Source: Pseudidiomarina woesei
Lineage (GTDB): Bacteria > Pseudomonadota > Gammaproteobacteria > Enterobacterales > Alteromonadaceae
Assembly: GCF_001418345.1 (NCBI RefSeq)
Contig: NZ_LIPW01000003.1
Coordinates: 124,001-188,000 of the forward strand
Direction: 5' to 3'
DNA: 64,000 nucleotides
This document shows positions 27,778 to 35,826 of the stretch, in pieces. The notes below the pieces were generated by a model. The model made no database searches. It saw only the letters and a list, made by a program, of their open reading frames with translations, and was not told where the DNA came from. Each line of letters begins with the position of its first letter. Within the stretch, counting starts at the first letter, position 1. The position numbers and the translations under genes are program-made.

Positions 27778-29928
27778 ATGCAACGTTCTATCTTAGCAAC
27801 CGCTCTGCTTACGGCACTAGGGTTGCAACTGTCTGTCGCGCATGCTGACACTGCAGAAACAAATAACAGCGACGACAATATTGACGAAGTGCTACAAATT
27901 ATTGGTAGCAAGCAAGACGCGCAAAAGCTGCCAGGCTCAAGTGCAGTCGTTGACGCAGAGCAAATAACCATTGAAGCCAATACCGACATTAACCAGTTAT
28001 TAAAAACTGTACCGGGCGTATATATTCGCGAAGAAGACGGCCAAGGCCTGCGCCCGAACATTGGTATTCGTGCTGCCTCTGGCGGCCGCAGTAGCAAGGT
28101 TACCCTTATGGAAGACGGCGTATTAATTGCACCACTGCCTTACGTAGACCCAGCTGCCTACTATTTTCCAGAAGCCTACCGCATGCACACCATCGAAGTA
28201 CTTAAAGGTGCACCGCTACTGCGTTACGGCCCACAAACTACGGGCGGCGTGATCAACATGATCACCACCCCAATTCCGCAACAAAACAGCGGCAAAATCA
28301 CCACCAAATTTGGCGAGCACAACAGCCAAGATATTCATGCCTACTATGGCGGCCGTTCAGGTGATTTTGGCTTCTTAATTGACACCGTACAGCGCAGCAG
28401 CGATGGCTTCAAAGACATTGACCGCAGCAACCGCGATTCCGGTTTTGATATTGAAGATTATTTGGTAAAGCTTAGCTGGACTGGTGAGCGCCAAAGCCTC
28501 TTGGCTAAGCTGCAGTACTCAGAACAAGTTTCTAACGAAACCTACGCTGGTTTAACCGACAAAGATTTTGCTGAAAATCCGAACCGTCGTTATGGCTTGT
28601 CTGAAATTGACCAAATGGACAACCAACACAAGAGCTTCTCGTTAACCTATAGCCTTGATTTAACAGAAGCATCACGTTTAAGCGCCATTGCATATCGTAA
28701 TGAATACCACCGTGACTGGTTTAAAACCAGCACCAGTTCATTTATTAATGCCGCCAATGCGGGAGACGCTCAAGCCCAGGCCATTTTGGACGGTGAGCTT
28801 GACGTTCAAGACTTAATCTATACCCACGGTGATCGTACTTATGAGTCGTACGGTATTGAGTTGAATGTCACCACTTTATTGGCAGACCATACCCTAAACG
28901 TGGGCGTACGCGACCACAATGATTCACTAGACCGTTATCAGCCAAAAGAAGTGTACGACCAAATTAACGGCAGCTTGGTATTTGACCGTATTATTGCGCC
29001 AACCGGCGGTGACAACCGCTTAGAAGGCGGCGACGCACTGAGCTTGTGGATTACCGACGCATGGCAAGTCACCGACGCTTTATTGGTCAACTTAGCACTG
29101 CGCTATGAAGACGTGGACACCTATCGTCAACAGTTCGCCACGCCAGAGCGTTCTGACACGCCAAGCTACCGTTCTAACAACACCCAAGAGTGGTTACCGG
29201 GCGCGTCGTTTACTTATGACCTAAACAACAACTGGCAGGTACTTGCCGGTGTGCATCGTGGCTTCTCACCTATTGGTGGCGGCGCAACAGAAACTGACGA
29301 ACCAGAAACCAGCACCAACTACGAAGCGGGTGTACGTTACAGCAACGACTGGTTTGTTGAAGCACTTGCTTTTAGAAGTGACTTTAACAACCAAGCCGAA
29401 GTATGCTCGTTGGCTAACCCATGCAGCAACGGTGCAACCTCAGGTTCATTTGTGACCGGTGAAGCGGTTGTACAAGGCGTAGAATTCCAAGCGGGCTACG
29501 AGTGGCAAACTGGTGAATTTAGCTTGCCTGTAAACTTCAACTACACCTTCAGTGATGCTGAAATTAGCGCCACAAACCCAGTGACAGGCGTGCAGAAAGG
29601 CGACCGCTTAGCAGATATTCCAGAGCACACCATGAGTTTACGTGTAGGTGTTGAGCATGACTCAGGTTGGAACCAGTACGTGGTCGCCAAATACATGGAC
29701 GAAACCTGCGTACAAGTTGGCTGTAACAACAACACGAACGCCTTTAGCTACACTGATTCAGTATTCGTGGTGGACTTCATTAGCCGCTACCCACTGAGCA
29801 ATCAAGCTACTGTATTTGTGAAAGTAGACAACCTATTTGATCAGCAGCGTATTGTGTCACGCACGCCGCATGGCGCGCGTCCGAACAAACCGCAAACTGT
29901 GTCATTAGGCTTAGAGTACAGCTTCTAA
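27778..29928 (+). CDS. TonB-dependent outer-membrane receptor, FecA-like
   Basis: A 716-residue receptor. A signal peptide (MQRSILATALLTALGLQLSVAHA) is followed by the plug (PGSSAVVDAEQI, LKTVPGVYIREEDGQGLRPNIGIR) and a long beta-barrel that ends in the terminal Phe of GLEYSF. It has no N-terminal signalling extension, so it resembles FecA-type iron-chelate transporters but not the sigma-signalling subgroup. GGGGGAAATTCG supplies a strong ribosome site. The Fur-like promoter supports induction by iron shortage. The ligand is unknown; Fe-citrate or another iron chelate is a guess. Confidence 0.88.
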   Translation: MQRSILATALLTALGLQLSVAHADTAETNNSDDNIDEVLQIIGSKQDAQKLPGSSAVVDAEQITIEANTDINQLLKTVPGVYIREEDGQGLRPNIGIRAASGGRSSKVTLMEDGVLIAPLPYVDPAAYYFPEAYRMHTIEVLKGAPLLRYGPQTTGGVINMITTPIPQQNSGKITTKFGEHNSQDIHAYYGGRSGDFGFLIDTVQRSSDGFKDIDRSNRDSGFDIEDYLVKLSWTGERQSLLAKLQYSEQVSNETYAGLTDKDFAENPNRRYGLSEIDQMDNQHKSFSLTYSLDLTEASRLSAIAYRNEYHRDWFKTSTSSFINAANAGDAQAQAILDGELDVQDLIYTHGDRTYESYGIELNVTTLLADHTLNVGVRDHNDSLDRYQPKEVYDQINGSLVFDRIIAPTGGDNRLEGGDALSLWITDAWQVTDALLVNLALRYEDVDTYRQQFATPERSDTPSYRSNNTQEWLPGASFTYDLNNNWQVLAGVHRGFSPIGGGATETDEPETSTNYEAGVRYSNDWFVEALAFRSDFNNQAEVCSLANPCSNGATSGSFVTGEAVVQGVEFQAGYEWQTGEFSLPVNFNYTFSDAEISATNPVTGVQKGDRLADIPEHTMSLRVGVEHDSGWNQYVVAKYMDETCVQVGCNNNTNAFSYTDSVFVVDFISRYPLSNQATVFVKVDNLFDQQRIVSRTPHGARPNKPQTVSLGLEYSF

Positions 29929-29941
29929 GTACACACCCAGT

Positions 29942-29977
29942 GCACTGGGCCTGCTACACAAGGCTCAGTGCAGTTTT
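29942..29977 (+). terminator. Rho-independent terminator after the TonB receptor
   Basis: GCACTGGGCCT (29942-29952) pairs with AGGCTCAGTGC (29961-29971) to form an 11-bp stem with one G-U pair and an 8-base loop, followed by a short T run at 29974-29977. It begins 13 bases after the receptor stop and reaches into the 3' end of the convergent ndh gene. Confidence 0.7.
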
Positions 29978-31260
29978 AAGCGGGGTTTTAGACGGCGGTT
30001 CAGCCGCTGCACCAGAATGAACAAAAACGTTTTAAAGTAACCATGCACAGCCACTTGGTGCATGCGGTACAAGCTTTTGTACATAATACGCGCCAGCCAA
30101 CCTTCAACCATCATTGCGCCGCGAGTTAAGTTGCCCATTAAGCTACCCACCGCCGAGTAACTAGACAACGACACCAACGAACCATGATCTCGGTACTCAA
30201 AGTCACACAGGGGCTGCTGCTTGATCATACTGACAATGTTAGCAAACGCACAGTCTGCCATTTGGTGCGCCGCTTGAGCGCGCGGCGGCACGCGCGAACC
30301 ATCGCTACGAGTTACCGCGGCACAATCGCCAATTGCAAAAATATGGCTGTCGGTTGTGCTTTGAAGTGTTGGCATGACTTGAATTTGATTTGCACGGTTG
30401 GTTTCAAAGTGACCTAATTTTGCCAAAAATTCAGGTGCCTTTACGCCCGCCGCCCAAACTTTAATCGTGGCTTCAATAAGCTCACCTGACTGCGTCACCA
30501 AGCCTTGCTCATTCACTTCTACCACTGGCGTTTCTGCCAACACCTTCACACCTAAATTAGTGAGTTCTTGCTGGGCCGCAGCAGCAATGCGCTCAGGTAA
30601 AGCTGGCAAAATACGCGGCCCCGCCTCAACCAAGGTAATTTGCAATTGACTCAGCTCAAAATCAGAAAACCCGTAAGCACGAATCAATTCTGCTGACTTA
30701 TATAACTCAGCGGAAAGTTCAACACCGGTGGCACCGCCGCCAACAATGGCCACCTTAAGCGGGCGTGGGTATTTCTCAGCCTGTAACGACAAGAAGGTGT
30801 TCATAAGCTGATGATGAAAACGTGTGGCCTGCTTGACACTATCAAGGAAGAAACAATGGTCTTGCGCACCTTTGGTGCCAAAGTCGTTGGTTACTGAGCC
30901 AATTGCCAGCACCAAATAAGTAAATGGAATTTCCCGCGCGGCAACAATTTGTCGCCCTTGGTCGTCTTTAATGGCGGCCAGTTTAATCACGCGTTGTTCG
31001 TTATCAATACCGCAGAGTTCGCCGGGAAGAAAATTAAAACCGGCATGCGCAGCTTGAACTCGGTAATCTACGCCGTCAATGTCGGCATCAAGTGCACCCG
31101 CGGCAACCTCGTGAAGTAGGGGCTTCCATACGTGGGTCAAATTTCTATCGATTAAGGTGACAGAAACCTGTTGATTTCGCTTAAATTTTTTACCTAACTT
31201 GGTAACAAGTTCTAAACCACCCGCACCACCACCAACAACGACAATATGTTGCGTTTCCAT
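29965..31260 (-). CDS. ndh: Type II NADH dehydrogenase (NDH-2)
   Basis: A 431-residue FAD flavoprotein of the NDH-2 family, which passes electrons from NADH to quinone at the inner face of the membrane without pumping protons. Two dinucleotide motifs are seen: VVGGGAGGLELVTKLG at the N-terminus and VAIVGGGATGVELSAEL in the middle. LTHVWKPLLHEVAAG and AIGDCAAV (FAD binding) are also present. The C-terminal amphipathic and hydrophobic region near HGYFKTFLFILVQRL fits membrane attachment. Length is normal. Confidence 0.93.
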   Translation of the reverse strand: METQHIVVVGGGAGGLELVTKLGKKFKRNQQVSVTLIDRNLTHVWKPLLHEVAAGALDADIDGVDYRVQAAHAGFNFLPGELCGIDNEQRVIKLAAIKDDQGRQIVAAREIPFTYLVLAIGSVTNDFGTKGAQDHCFFLDSVKQATRFHHQLMNTFLSLQAEKYPRPLKVAIVGGGATGVELSAELYKSAELIRAYGFSDFELSQLQITLVEAGPRILPALPERIAAAAQQELTNLGVKVLAETPVVEVNEQGLVTQSGELIEATIKVWAAGVKAPEFLAKLGHFETNRANQIQVMPTLQSTTDSHIFAIGDCAAVTRSDGSRVPPRAQAAHQMADCAFANIVSMIKQQPLCDFEYRDHGSLVSLSSYSAVGSLMGNLTRGAMMVEGWLARIMYKSLYRMHQVAVHGYFKTFLFILVQRLNRRLKPRLKLH

Positions 31261-31578
31261 AACCGTATTTGTACACCACCAACTTGAAGAATATCGGCGA
31301 ATTATACGCCGGTGCTGGCCAGTACACTAGCATTTCGACCAGGTTCTTTACTGCGATATAACGCGTCGTCCGCAACCTGACGCGGGTCAAGTGCCAGTGC
31401 CAAGGGGTTCGCAGTAATCATTTCAAAGTCGTTTCCGCAGGGTTTACACACCGAAAACGGATTCAATGACTTACTCCATAACTGGCGAAAAAAACAATTA
31501 ATTCGTCGTTATTAAAAGGCGCGTGTGTCAACGCCATGCTTCCATTTTTGATAGTCTAATATGTCTAGCACAAGCAAT
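31261..31578. other. 318-base gap with a probable GGDEF remnant
   Basis: No intact gene is visible. The first 40 bases should hold the ndh promoter. A minus-strand reading frame at 31302-31466 resembles the end of a GGDEF domain and is listed separately. The rest is without recognisable signals; the last 50 bases before the stop of the hydrolase gene at 31579 hold no clear terminator. Confidence 0.5.
31302..31466 (-). pseudogene. Possible remnant of a diguanylate cyclase C-terminus
   Basis: The minus-strand frame ends VADDALYRSKEPGRN followed by about ten residues and a TAA stop. That segment closely matches the end of GGDEF domains (ADxALYRAKExGRN). Directly before it, PCGNDFEMI is faintly like a decayed GGDEF signature, but the roughly 90 residues that should separate the two are missing. 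No start codon or ribosome site is evident. An alternative is a short dispersed sequence common in this lineage. Confidence 0.4.
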
Positions 31579-32502
31579 CTAAAAAACAAACTCTGACACT
31601 AACGCAGCTGACGCCTCGGGTACTTCAACCATAGGCATATGGCCTATACCCTCAAACACCACTAATTCACTATCGGCAATACCGTCATGCCATACCGGCG
31701 CAGCTGTAGGGCTCAAAATTTGGTCTTTGTCGCCCCAGACTATCAGCGTCGGTACCTTAATTAAGCCCAAGCGATTGTCCAACTGATCATTAAAGCGAAA
31801 GTCATTGGCAATATGTTGATAAGCCTGCTTGTTCTGCATGTAGCGCTCGGCCATGCCACGCAACACAAATTCAGGGGCAAACGGCGGTTGCTCCATGGTT
31901 AACCGATAAAACGCTAAAAACTCAGCGGTGGTGTCTATTTCAAATGGCGAATTACCTTCGGCAAACATGGCTTCTGTAACACTGGGTATTGGTGGGGTAA
32001 CCCCGGCTGGGTTAAACAACACAACGGCGCGGGTTTGCATGGGGTACATAATGGCAAAATTGGCGGCAATCATACCGCCCATTGAGTTACCAACAATAGT
32101 GGCTTGCTGCACTGCTAACACATTCATGAGTTGCTTTACGCGTTCAGCTTGTGCGGCAGCTGTGTAGGACCATCCGCTGTAATAGCCAGTTTCGCCATGC
32201 CCTGCCAAGTCGGGTATAACCACATGAACGTTATCGCCCAAATGCTTAGCAAAGCGCAGCCACAGTTCTTTCGAGGCTGTATAGCCGTGCAACAAAATCA
32301 CGGTATTTTCACCAGTTGGCTCCCCGAGTTGATAGGTAGCCATGGGCATTTCCTCAAGCTCTACCCATACTTTGTCAAACCCGTAAAGTTTAGCTTCGGT
32401 AACCGCTGTAACGTCATACACCGCCAAGCCAAAACGTGGGTGCATACTGGCTAACCAAAAAGCACACCCCAGCGCTAATAAGCTGAAAATTAATTTTTTC
32501 AT
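31579..32502 (-). CDS. Alpha/beta hydrolase with N-terminal signal/anchor
   Basis: A 307-residue alpha/beta-hydrolase. MKKLIFSLLALGCAFWLAS is a signal or membrane anchor (the LGC could serve as a weak lipobox). The oxyanion motif is LLHGYTASKE, the nucleophile Ser is in GNSMGG, the acid in VWGDKDQIL and the catalytic His in GIGHMPMVE. An AAGGA site precedes the ATG, which overlaps the monooxygenase stop by 4 bases. In that operon it could hydrolyse the ester or lactone made by the monooxygenase. Confidence 0.88.
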   Translation of the reverse strand: MKKLIFSLLALGCAFWLASMHPRFGLAVYDVTAVTEAKLYGFDKVWVELEEMPMATYQLGEPTGENTVILLHGYTASKELWLRFAKHLGDNVHVVIPDLAGHGETGYYSGWSYTAAAQAERVKQLMNVLAVQQATIVGNSMGGMIAANFAIMYPMQTRAVVLFNPAGVTPPIPSVTEAMFAEGNSPFEIDTTAEFLAFYRLTMEQPPFAPEFVLRGMAERYMQNKQAYQHIANDFRFNDQLDNRLGLIKVPTLIVWGDKDQILSPTAAPVWHDGIADSELVVFEGIGHMPMVEVPEASAALVSEFVF

Positions 32503-33980
32503 CGGTTTTCATCCTTGCCACGGATAAGTACATGATGCTGAGGTTTAAACCGCGTTGCCATTATTCGATAAACAAAACTAAACCCCGGAAACATTGCAAT
32601 GACATGGCCACTTTTGCTTTTATACCAACTATTACAACCGCCGCTGTGCCATACGGTTTTGCGCATTTCTCGGTGTATCATGTTGGTATAATTAGCTTCC
32701 GCTTGCGCTGTTACCTCAATAGGCTTCTGCTGTTCACGCGCATAGTTAATCGCCTGCATAATGTATTTCATTTGTGACTCAATCACGAAAATAGCGGACG
32801 TATGACCAATGCCCGTATTAGGCCCAGTAACTAAAAATAGATTAGGAAACTGCGGTAAAGTGGTGCCTAAATACGCCCGCGGAAACTCGTGCCAAGCCTC
32901 CTGTAAATGCTTACCACCGCGACCTATCAGCTCATAACCTACGGCGCCATCTGTCGCGTCAAAGCCAGTAGAATAAACAATCAAATCAAGATCAATCTGC
33001 TGGCCTTGGGTGGTTTGAATACCGCGATCATTTATTTCGGCAATACTATCTTCACGACTGTGCAAAGTAACGTGCGGTTGGCTTAGCGCCGGGTACAAGG
33101 TGTTAGAAACAATAATACGCTTACAGCCAATGGTGTAGTCTGGCGTTAATTTCGCCCGCAGTTCGGCATTAGGCACTTGTGTTCGTAGGTGCTTAAGCGC
33201 CGGGCGTTGGGCAAAAAAGCGCATCAGCCCATGCGCGTATTTAAACGCAAACACCCGCCACTCAAGTGCCCAATAAATAGTTCTTCGCAACGATTGATAA
33301 ACCCAACGCTTGCCAAGCCAGCGCCGTACGCGCGGCGAGAATACTCGGTCTGGGCGCGGTAACACCCAGTGCGGTGAGCGCTGGAACACATGCAGTTGGC
33401 TAACTTCGGGCGTAATGGTCGGAATAACTTGCGCCGCGCTAGCGCCGCTGCCAATCACCGCAACACGCTTGTCCCGGTAGTCATAATCATGGTTCCAATG
33501 GTTTGTATGAAAACTTTCACCTTGGAACCGTTCGCGCCCAGGAAAATCAGGAATAACCGGGTTGCTGAGCGGCCCTTGCGCGCTCACTACAAAGCGCGCC
33601 TGCACCTGTTCGCCACGGTCACTGGTGAGCAGCCAATGCAAATTTTCGTCGCACCAACGCACGTGCGCAACGTTAAAATTTAGTCGCGCTTTGTTACGCA
33701 AGCCATACTTATCAATCACTTGGTTGGTATAGGCTTCAAGCTCGGGCTGGGTGGCAAACATTTGCGACCACGGGTAGGGCTCTTGAGTTAGTGAATATAA
33801 CGGCGACTGCACATCAACTTGCGCTCCGGGGTAACTATTTTGGCACCAAGTGCCGCCCATAAACGCGCGGCGCTCAAGCATGACAAAGTCGGTTATGCCC
33901 TGCTTTAATAGGTTAATCGCCGTACTTTGGCCGCCAAAACCTGTGCCAATTATGGCAACTTCAACGATCTGCTGCGCCAT
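32499..33980 (-). CDS. Flavin-containing (Baeyer-Villiger-type) monooxygenase
   Basis: A 493-residue FAD/NADPH monooxygenase. The FAD motif GTGFGGQSTA is at residue 12, the NADPH motif VIGSGASAAQV near 175, and the fingerprint between them reads FPGRERFQGESFHTNHW, matching the Baeyer-Villiger FxGxxxHxxxW pattern. The enzyme would insert oxygen into a ketone to give an ester or lactone. It starts 1 base after the GST stop and overlaps the hydrolase start by 4 bases: a tight three-gene unit for oxidation and hydrolysis. The substrate is unknown. Confidence 0.9.
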   Translation of the reverse strand: MAQQIVEVAIIGTGFGGQSTAINLLKQGITDFVMLERRAFMGGTWCQNSYPGAQVDVQSPLYSLTQEPYPWSQMFATQPELEAYTNQVIDKYGLRNKARLNFNVAHVRWCDENLHWLLTSDRGEQVQARFVVSAQGPLSNPVIPDFPGRERFQGESFHTNHWNHDYDYRDKRVAVIGSGASAAQVIPTITPEVSQLHVFQRSPHWVLPRPDRVFSPRVRRWLGKRWVYQSLRRTIYWALEWRVFAFKYAHGLMRFFAQRPALKHLRTQVPNAELRAKLTPDYTIGCKRIIVSNTLYPALSQPHVTLHSREDSIAEINDRGIQTTQGQQIDLDLIVYSTGFDATDGAVGYELIGRGGKHLQEAWHEFPRAYLGTTLPQFPNLFLVTGPNTGIGHTSAIFVIESQMKYIMQAINYAREQQKPIEVTAQAEANYTNMIHREMRKTVWHSGGCNSWYKSKSGHVIAMFPGFSFVYRIMATRFKPQHHVLIRGKDENR

Positions 33981-34598
33981 TTATACCTTCGCCGATGGCC
34001 GTTCGCTGATACGGTCAAACCATGCTTGCAGGTGCGTTTGCTCATCAGCAATACGTAACTTCACCACGCGGGCAAAACTGACGGTGCAAAACGCATTAAT
34101 ATCGGCAGCGGTGAACTTATCACCTAATAAATAAGGCTTATCTGCTAGTTGCTCATTCAAAAACACAAAGAACTTCTCGGCAGCGCCGTAACAGTCTTGG
34201 CCATACTCAGGAAAACAATTCATGCGGTCTTTGAAGTAGCCAGACGTGTGCTGAAAACACATGCCAACGGGGGTCATTAAATAGAAATCTATCCACCGTA
34301 GCCATTGTTCAATAACAGCTTGCTCTTTAGCAGAGTCACCCAATAATGCGGGGGCTTCGGGGTGTGAAGCTTCAACATAACGGCAAATGGCCATGGTTTC
34401 TGCCAGTGCGGTGCCGTCATCAAGTACCGCCACCGGTACTTTTTTCATGGGGTTCATGGCAACAAATTCAGACGTTAAGTTTTCGCCCTTGGCAATATCA
34501 ATTTGCACAAACTCAACCTGATCAAGCAGGCCTTTTTCTGCTAAAAACATACGCACTCGGCGAGGATTAGGCGCAGTTGCGGTTTCGTAAATTTTCAT
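33981..34598 (-). CDS. Glutathione S-transferase
   Basis: A 205-residue GST. The thioredoxin-like N-terminal domain has the ATAPNPRRVRMFLAEKGL opening, NPMKKVPVAVLDDG (cis-Pro) and LAETMAICRYVE (glutathione gamma-Glu site); the C-terminal helical domain has the N-capping motif FTAADINAFC. It is the first gene of the GST-monooxygenase-hydrolase operon. A perfect 14-bp inverted repeat lies 10 bases upstream of the ATG. Confidence 0.92.
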   Translation of the reverse strand: MKIYETATAPNPRRVRMFLAEKGLLDQVEFVQIDIAKGENLTSEFVAMNPMKKVPVAVLDDGTALAETMAICRYVEASHPEAPALLGDSAKEQAVIEQWLRWIDFYLMTPVGMCFQHTSGYFKDRMNCFPEYGQDCYGAAEKFFVFLNEQLADKPYLLGDKFTAADINAFCTVSFARVVKLRIADEQTHLQAWFDRISERPSAKV

Positions 34599-34607
34599 AG
34601 TGTTTCC

Positions 34608-34657
34608 TGTGTGTTCTATACGTTATTTTTGACGTGTGAAGTTGTATAGAACACACA
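34608..34657. promoter_or_regulatory. 14-bp inverted repeat in front of the GST operon
   Basis: TGTGTGTTCTATAC (34608-34621) and GTATAGAACACACA (34644-34657) are exact inverted copies with a 22-base spacer. The proximal arm is 10 bases from the GST ATG and covers the ribosome-site region. It could be a pair of operator half-sites or a large mRNA hairpin blocking translation. No T run follows, so it is not a terminator, and no regulator gene is adjacent. Confidence 0.7.
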
Positions 34658-34706
34658 ATGAAACAAGTTGTTAACGAACGCAACTACTAACCTTGCGCGC
34701 TGTTAA

Positions 34707-35813
34707 CTATCGCCGCCGAGTACGCTTTTTACGACGCTGCCACCAAATGTAGGTACCCGTTATTGAAAGCAGCAATGGCAGCACCCCAACCAGGCTCCAA
34801 ATGACCTTCACTGGTAAGCCACCAAAGGTGCCAAAGTGCAACCGCCGGAAGCTATCTAAAGTTTTAGCGCCCGCCCCCTGTTCGTTAAGGTTATAAGTGC
34901 TTAAATAAGCGCCCGTCATGGGGTCATAATTGGACACACTGCCATAGTTGCTTAATAACGGATTCGCCGTTGGCGCACGACCAAATACGGTAAACGGTAA
35001 TTCGGGCTCAAACGGAAATAACAAGTACGTTGGCTTAAAACCCTCTATTTGTTTCGTACTGTCCAGCACCAATTCGTCAATATTTAAATCAGTGGCGTAC
35101 AAGCGGTCGGTCATGACGTGGTGCTCTGCACCGTCAGCATGCTCTACCCACTCTTCGTAAAAAATAAGAATGTTGTAATACCCCCCCGTAATGGCAAGCA
35201 CGAGCAGCACCGGCGAAGCAAAGGTACCGGCCATTTTGTGCAAGTCACTAAACACAGCGAGCATGCGTTGGTTCCAGCGCAGGGTAAACAAGCGCGCCCA
35301 AAAGCGGCGGTAAATTATCAGCCCCGAAATACCCATAAACAGCAAAAACACAGACAATATCAAGCCTATAATCAGGCCCAAATGCTCCGGCAAATACTGT
35401 AAGTCATTCAACATGAGCGTGTAATGCAATTCAACCAGCCAGTCAGTTATATAATGCCCCGACTCGGTTGGTTGGCTTAATAGCTCGCCGGTATAAGGGT
35501 TCAAATGTGCCTTGAACCATTCGTCCGTGCCCTTTTTGATCATGAAAATACGATCAGCTTCGTCATGCCCTGCTGGGAATATTTCCCAACTACCAAATTC
35601 ATAACCAGGCAACTGCTGTTGCACGCTGGCGGTCAATTCATTCAATGATTTACGCGGCTGTTCGGTGGGCTCAAGTGCAGCCACCTCCGGTAGCAATAGG
35701 CTATCAATTTCTTTTTTGAACACCAAAATGCTGCCGGTAAGGCAAATAACAAGAAAGGGGATCATACAAATGATCCCCGCCCAACCATGCCATTTATGGA
35801 TAGTCTTTCGCAT
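34707..35813 (-). CDS. PepSY-associated transmembrane protein (iron-uptake type)
   Basis: A 368-residue inner-membrane protein of the PepSY-TM family. It has the opening MRKTIHKWHGWAGIICMIPFLVICLTG with the first helix, a periplasmic PepSY-like region, two central helices (LGLIIGLILSVFLLFMGISGLIIY, then FASPVLLVLAITGGYY) and a terminal helix with the WWQRR tail. Members are often encoded beside TonB-dependent siderophore receptors and may reduce or help release ferric siderophore. Here the gene starts 13 bases after the receptor stop, so it is surely in that operon. Confidence 0.88.
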   Translation of the reverse strand: MRKTIHKWHGWAGIICMIPFLVICLTGSILVFKKEIDSLLLPEVAALEPTEQPRKSLNELTASVQQQLPGYEFGSWEIFPAGHDEADRIFMIKKGTDEWFKAHLNPYTGELLSQPTESGHYITDWLVELHYTLMLNDLQYLPEHLGLIIGLILSVFLLFMGISGLIIYRRFWARLFTLRWNQRMLAVFSDLHKMAGTFASPVLLVLAITGGYYNILIFYEEWVEHADGAEHHVMTDRLYATDLNIDELVLDSTKQIEGFKPTYLLFPFEPELPFTVFGRAPTANPLLSNYGSVSNYDPMTGAYLSTYNLNEQGAGAKTLDSFRRLHFGTFGGLPVKVIWSLVGVLPLLLSITGTYIWWQRRKKRTRRR

Positions 35814-35826
35814 TGTTGGTTAAACC

